Shown piece after piece: positions 5,679 through 8,123 of a stretch of DNA of 8,123 bases. Source of the DNA: an uncultured Bacteroidales bacterium (GTDB taxonomy: Bacteria > Bacteroidota > Bacteroidia > Bacteroidales > UBA4417). The position numbers and the translations under genes were made by a program. The stretch's first letter is position 1; each line of letters begins with the position of its first letter. The notes beneath the pieces were generated by a model. The model saw nothing but the letters and a program-made list of their open reading frames with translations. It was not told the origin of the DNA and ran no database searches. The stretch spans positions 1 through 8,123 of the forward strand of contig CAIXAQ010000420.1 in NCBI GenBank assembly GCA_903917425.1, given 5' to 3'.

Positions 5679-5713
5679 CTCATATCTCATAACTCCTATC
5701 TCCTATCTCCTCT
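5679..5713. repeat. Heptad tandem array, unit CTCMTAT (5 copies), overlapping the ffh stop codon
   Basis: Five 7-bp units in perfect register: CTCATAT, CTCATAA, CTCCTAT, CTCCTAT and CTCCTCT. Read on the minus strand, the array starts inside ffh. The last two codons (AGG AGA, Arg-Arg) and the TAG stop at 5705-5703 are made of array units, which continue about 24 bp past the stop. Confidence 0.85.
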
Positions 5714-7037
5714 TCGCATTCTTCATCTGCTGCGCCATTTTCTGGGCACCGCCGGTGGTCAGCATTTTCATCATTTTACGTGTATCGTCGAATTGTTTGA
5801 TCAGTCGGTTCACTTCCTGTATATCACTTCCGCTACCCTGCGCAATGCGTTTACGCCGGCTTCCGTTTAGAACAGAGGGGTTTTCTCTTTCGAGGGGCGT
5901 CATCGACTGAATAATGGCTTCAATACCTTTGAATGCATTTTCATCAATGTCAATGTCTTTCATTGCTTTGCCCATTCCCGGAATCATGCTCATCAGGTCT
6001 TTGACGTTTCCCATTTTCTTGATCTGCCTGATCTGATCAACAAAATCGTTGAAGTTAAACTGGTCGTTTGCAAGTTTTTTCTGCAGTTTCCGGGCCGATT
6101 CTTCATCATATTGTTCCTGTGCCCGCTCAACGAGTGATACAACATCACCCATACCCAGAATACGATCGGCCATACGCTCAGGATAGAACATGTCAATCGC
6201 ATCCATCTTCTCGCCAATACCGACGAACTTGATAGGCTTGTTAACAACCGAACGAATGGTCAGTGCAGCACCTCCACGTGTATCGCCATCGAGTTTGGTA
6301 AGGATAACACCATCAAAGTTGAGCTTGTCGTTAAACGCTTTAGCCGTATTTACCGCATCCTGGCCCGTCATTGAATCAACCACGAAAAGTGTTTCATGAG
6401 GATTTACTGCCGATTTGAGCGATGAAATTTCGTTCATCATCATTTCGTCAATCGCCAGGCGACCGGCCGTATCAATGATAACTACATTGAAACCACGATC
6501 CTTCGCGAAATTTAGCGCGTTGCGGGCTATTTTTACGGCATCCTTATTCTCCGGTTCAGCATACACCTGGATACCAATCTGTTCGCCAAGAACTTTCAGC
6601 TGGTCGATGGCAGCCGGACGATAAATATCGCAAGCAACCAACAATGGATTTTTACCTTTTTTTGTATGCAGGTAGTTAGCCAGTTTGGCGGCGAAAGTGG
6701 TTTTACCGCTTCCCTGCAAACCCGACATCAGGATTATGGCCGGACTGCCTTTAAGGTTAATTTCCACCTTTTCGCCGCCCATAAGTTCGGCAAGTTCATC
6801 GTGAACAATTTTAACCATTAATTGTCCCGGCGAAACCGAGGTCAATACATTCTGTCCCAAGGCTTTGGATTTTACCGTGTCAGTAAATTCCTTGGCTACT
6901 TTATAACTAACATCGGCATCAAGTAAGGCTTTCCGGACATCTTTGAGCGTTTCGGCTACATTGATTTCAGTGATATAACCGTGACCTTTCAGCAGTTTAA
7001 ACGCTCTGTCGAGCCTGTCGCTTAGACTTTCAAACAT
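5703..7037 (-). CDS. ffh: Signal recognition particle GTPase Ffh (SRP54)
   Basis: Ffh binds SRP RNA and signal sequences emerging from the ribosome, and delivers nascent membrane proteins to the receptor FtsY. The 444 residues show the full NG-M layout. The N helical bundle is 1 to about 95. The GTPase domain has G1 GLQGSGKTT (106-114), G3 DTAGR (189-193), G4 TKLDGD (247-252) and GIGEKMD (273-279). The methionine-rich M domain runs from about 325 to the end, with the RNA-binding NGSRRKRIAQGSG (391-403) and Met-rich helices after it. The start MFESLSDRLDRAF is the family start. A promoter with an exact TAnnTTTG box lies 54 to 61 bp upstream, within a dyad. The C-terminal AKRR and stop run into a heptad array. 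Confidence 0.98.
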   Translation of the reverse strand: MFESLSDRLDRAFKLLKGHGYITEINVAETLKDVRKALLDADVSYKVAKEFTDTVKSKALGQNVLTSVSPGQLMVKIVHDELAELMGGEKVEINLKGSPAIILMSGLQGSGKTTFAAKLANYLHTKKGKNPLLVACDIYRPAAIDQLKVLGEQIGIQVYAEPENKDAVKIARNALNFAKDRGFNVVIIDTAGRLAIDEMMMNEISSLKSAVNPHETLFVVDSMTGQDAVNTAKAFNDKLNFDGVILTKLDGDTRGGAALTIRSVVNKPIKFVGIGEKMDAIDMFYPERMADRILGMGDVVSLVERAQEQYDEESARKLQKKLANDQFNFNDFVDQIRQIKKMGNVKDLMSMIPGMGKAMKDIDIDENAFKGIEAIIQSMTPLERENPSVLNGSRRKRIAQGSGSDIQEVNRLIKQFDDTRKMMKMLTTGGAQKMAQQMKNAKRR

Positions 7038-7064
7038 TTTATTCCAGTATTATGGGAAATTGAT

Positions 7065-7103
7065 ATTACTACCTGCTCGAAGCAGGGGTGCAAAGGTAGT
7101 AAT
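7065..7103. promoter_or_regulatory. ffh promoter -7 box inside a 10-bp dyad with a nested hairpin
   Basis: On the minus strand, TACCTTTG (7098-7091) is an exact Bacteroidota -7 box (TAnnTTTG), placing a start near 7086 and a leader of about 50 nt for ffh; the -33 element is weak. The plus-strand arms ATTACTACCT (7065-7074) and AGGTAGTAAT (7094-7103) are perfect inverted copies, and the upper arm covers part of the -7 box. Nested inside, CCTGCT (7072-7077) and AGCAGG (7081-7086) form a tight 6-bp stem with a 3-nt loop that would sit at the extreme 5' end of the transcript. The structure suggests an operator or a 5' stabilising hairpin; function is inferred. Confidence 0.6.
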
Positions 7104-7142
7104 TTTTGTGAAATCAGGACTCAGGGGTGAAGGTAGAAAACA

Positions 7143-7157
7143 GCTATTTTTGATAGC
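7143..7157 (-). terminator. Short hairpin plus T-rich tail, possible terminator of the upstream gene
   Basis: On the minus strand GCTAT-CAAAA-ATAGC forms a 5-bp stem with a 5-nt loop (an inner A-T/G-T wobble can extend it), followed by TGTTTTCT. It lies 77 bp after the stop of the partial gene and 45 bp before the ffh -7 box. The stem is short and the T-run interrupted, so this is a weak intrinsic terminator candidate. Confidence 0.35.
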
Positions 7158-7233
7158 ATCCCGGCAAAATAAAAGGAAAAGTTGGAGCAGGGCCTTTGCT
7201 TGGTTTAGGATACTCCTTCGATTTATCCAGAAA

Positions 7234-8123
7234 CTACCTTGCCTCAATCCGTACCGATAGATCATCCAGCAATACCGGTTCTTTGCCTGTATTCCAGGCA
7301 TAAACCTTCAGGATTAACCCTTTTTGCTGAAGTAATTCTTTGTCAAGGATTGAATAGTTTGTAACGTAATTCATCGCATTTTTATCGTGAAGAAACTCAT
7401 TCATATCGACCCCCTTCCAAAGAAGTGATTTCCCGTTTTTTTCAACAGAAATAACCAAAACTGATTGTATCGCGGTTCGTGCTTTGGCCCATATACCAGC
7501 CCTTACTACAAGTTCCTGATTGCCTTCAGGGGGATTGAGCGAATCGAGCGAATACCCGAAAGAAACAGAATAATCGCCTGGACCTAATTGTAACATCCGG
7601 TTGCTTCCATTTAAAATAATCTTTGTTTCATCCGGTTGCGACCAGTTTGGATTTTTAGATTCCAGACTATCGTTGCTACAGAACAGGTACTCTTTAGGTG
7701 ACAAATCAGTAATACCGAAAAAGGAATACACCGGATTGATAAGCTGCTTTTGCCCACTGTAAATCGGATGAGGTTGTGTAAAAGAAACCTGGTTCCACTC
7801 AATCTTAATTTCCGATTTCATCATAGCCGTATTGGAACAACGGAACATGATTTTCTGCTCCGAAGGTTCTACTCGTTTGTACTCTGGGTTTATGATTAAA
7901 GGATTGATCCACAGACCATACGCAGCATTTTTTGGCACAATCCGGTACATACGGATATCCCCGTTTTCGAGCAGGTAGTATACATAAATTGCTTCATCTT
8001 TATAAAGAAAACTCTTTATTTTTCCTGCCATACTGCGGGTCATAGCAACCGAAGCCTGCAAAATGGATTGACTTTTTTGCGGAACATCTATCCATTGATT
8101 CCATGTTGCTTCTGTTTGTGCCA
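7234..8123 (-). CDS. Unrecognised protein, C-terminal 295 residues, probable jelly-roll C-terminal domain (5' end outside window)
   Basis: I do not recognise this protein. The frame stays open from the stop at 7234 to the window edge, so the TTG at 8061 is internal and the true start lies beyond 8123. No transmembrane segment is visible. The first half (roughly fragment residues 1-150) is rich in Trp, Tyr and Asn, with WNQWIDVP near the edge and AAYGLWINPLIINP in the middle. The last 140 residues look like a beta-sandwich. GPGDYSVSFGYSLDS, then RAGIWAKA, alternating hydrophobic strands, and a terminal LLDDLSVRIEAR resemble carbohydrate-binding-type jelly rolls, which often end in a DDFSV strand. 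This points to an extracytoplasmic or surface protein, by inference only. Gap to ffh is 196 bp with a weak terminator and a promoter, so the two are probably separate units. Confidence 0.75.
   Translation of the reverse strand, partial: AQTEATWNQWIDVPQKSQSILQASVAMTRSMAGKIKSFLYKDEAIYVYYLLENGDIRMYRIVPKNAAYGLWINPLIINPEYKRVEPSEQKIMFRCSNTAMMKSEIKIEWNQVSFTQPHPIYSGQKQLINPVYSFFGITDLSPKEYLFCSNDSLESKNPNWSQPDETKIILNGSNRMLQLGPGDYSVSFGYSLDSLNPPEGNQELVVRAGIWAKARTAIQSVLVISVEKNGKSLLWKGVDMNEFLHDKNAMNYVTNYSILDKELLQQKGLILKVYAWNTGKEPVLLDDLSVRIEAR

Noticed and set aside
5472..5702. THF riboswitch upstream of folD.
   Set aside because: The region consists of two tandem arrays and a short dyad; no conserved THF-riboswitch junction elements are seen.
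7104..7233. Small SRP RNA (ffs) next to ffh.
   Set aside because: No GGAAGC-type conserved loop or long hairpin typical of 4.5S RNA is visible on either strand.

Overview
The window looks like ordinary core chromosome of a Bacteroidota bacterium, probably from the Bacteroidales/Marinilabiliales side. The lineage call rests on four things: a DUF4294 protein (a family I know only from this phylum), a TPR / beta-propeller / CRD / OmpA protein resembling PorE of the type IX secretion system, -7 promoter boxes of the TAnnTTTG type, and start sites without Shine-Dalgarno sequences. I see no phage, transposon, tRNA, rRNA or CRISPR.

Layout. Three genes run rightward: the 3' part of clpX (2-577), a secreted DUF4294 protein (688-1284) and a 58-residue winged-helix protein (1468-1644) with its own promoter. 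Five genes run leftward, in order of transcription: a partial, unrecognised protein with a probable jelly-roll C-terminus (8123-7234), ffh (7037-5703), folD (5471-4593), queE (4477-3854) and a porE-like ompA-family gene (3771-1846). The two blocks converge at 1645-1845.

Functions. The genes cover housekeeping: proteolysis (ClpX), co-translational membrane targeting (Ffh), one-carbon folate metabolism (FolD), 7-deazaguanine/queuosine synthesis (QueE) and the envelope (OmpA-family and DUF4294 proteins). They share no single pathway. Gaps of 82 to 231 bp separate the leftward genes, so a tight operon is not evident.

The unusual content lies between the genes. Three gaps are wholly or partly filled by short-period tandem arrays: 1648-1838, 4493-4613, and 5477-5604 plus 5679-5713. 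Their units differ in sequence (GGATTGC, GGAACCT, AGTAACC, GTTAATG+GAAAATG, CTAATKTG, CTCMTAT), but nearly all have a strict period of 7 bp, or 8 bp in the case next to the folD start. The arrays sit flush against gene ends. The folD stop codon and last residues and the ffh stop codon lie inside arrays, and another array stops 5 bp before the folD start codon. I also report two promoter-overlapping dyads (winged-helix gene and ffh) and an 11-nt complementarity between the ompA-family leader and its 3' array.
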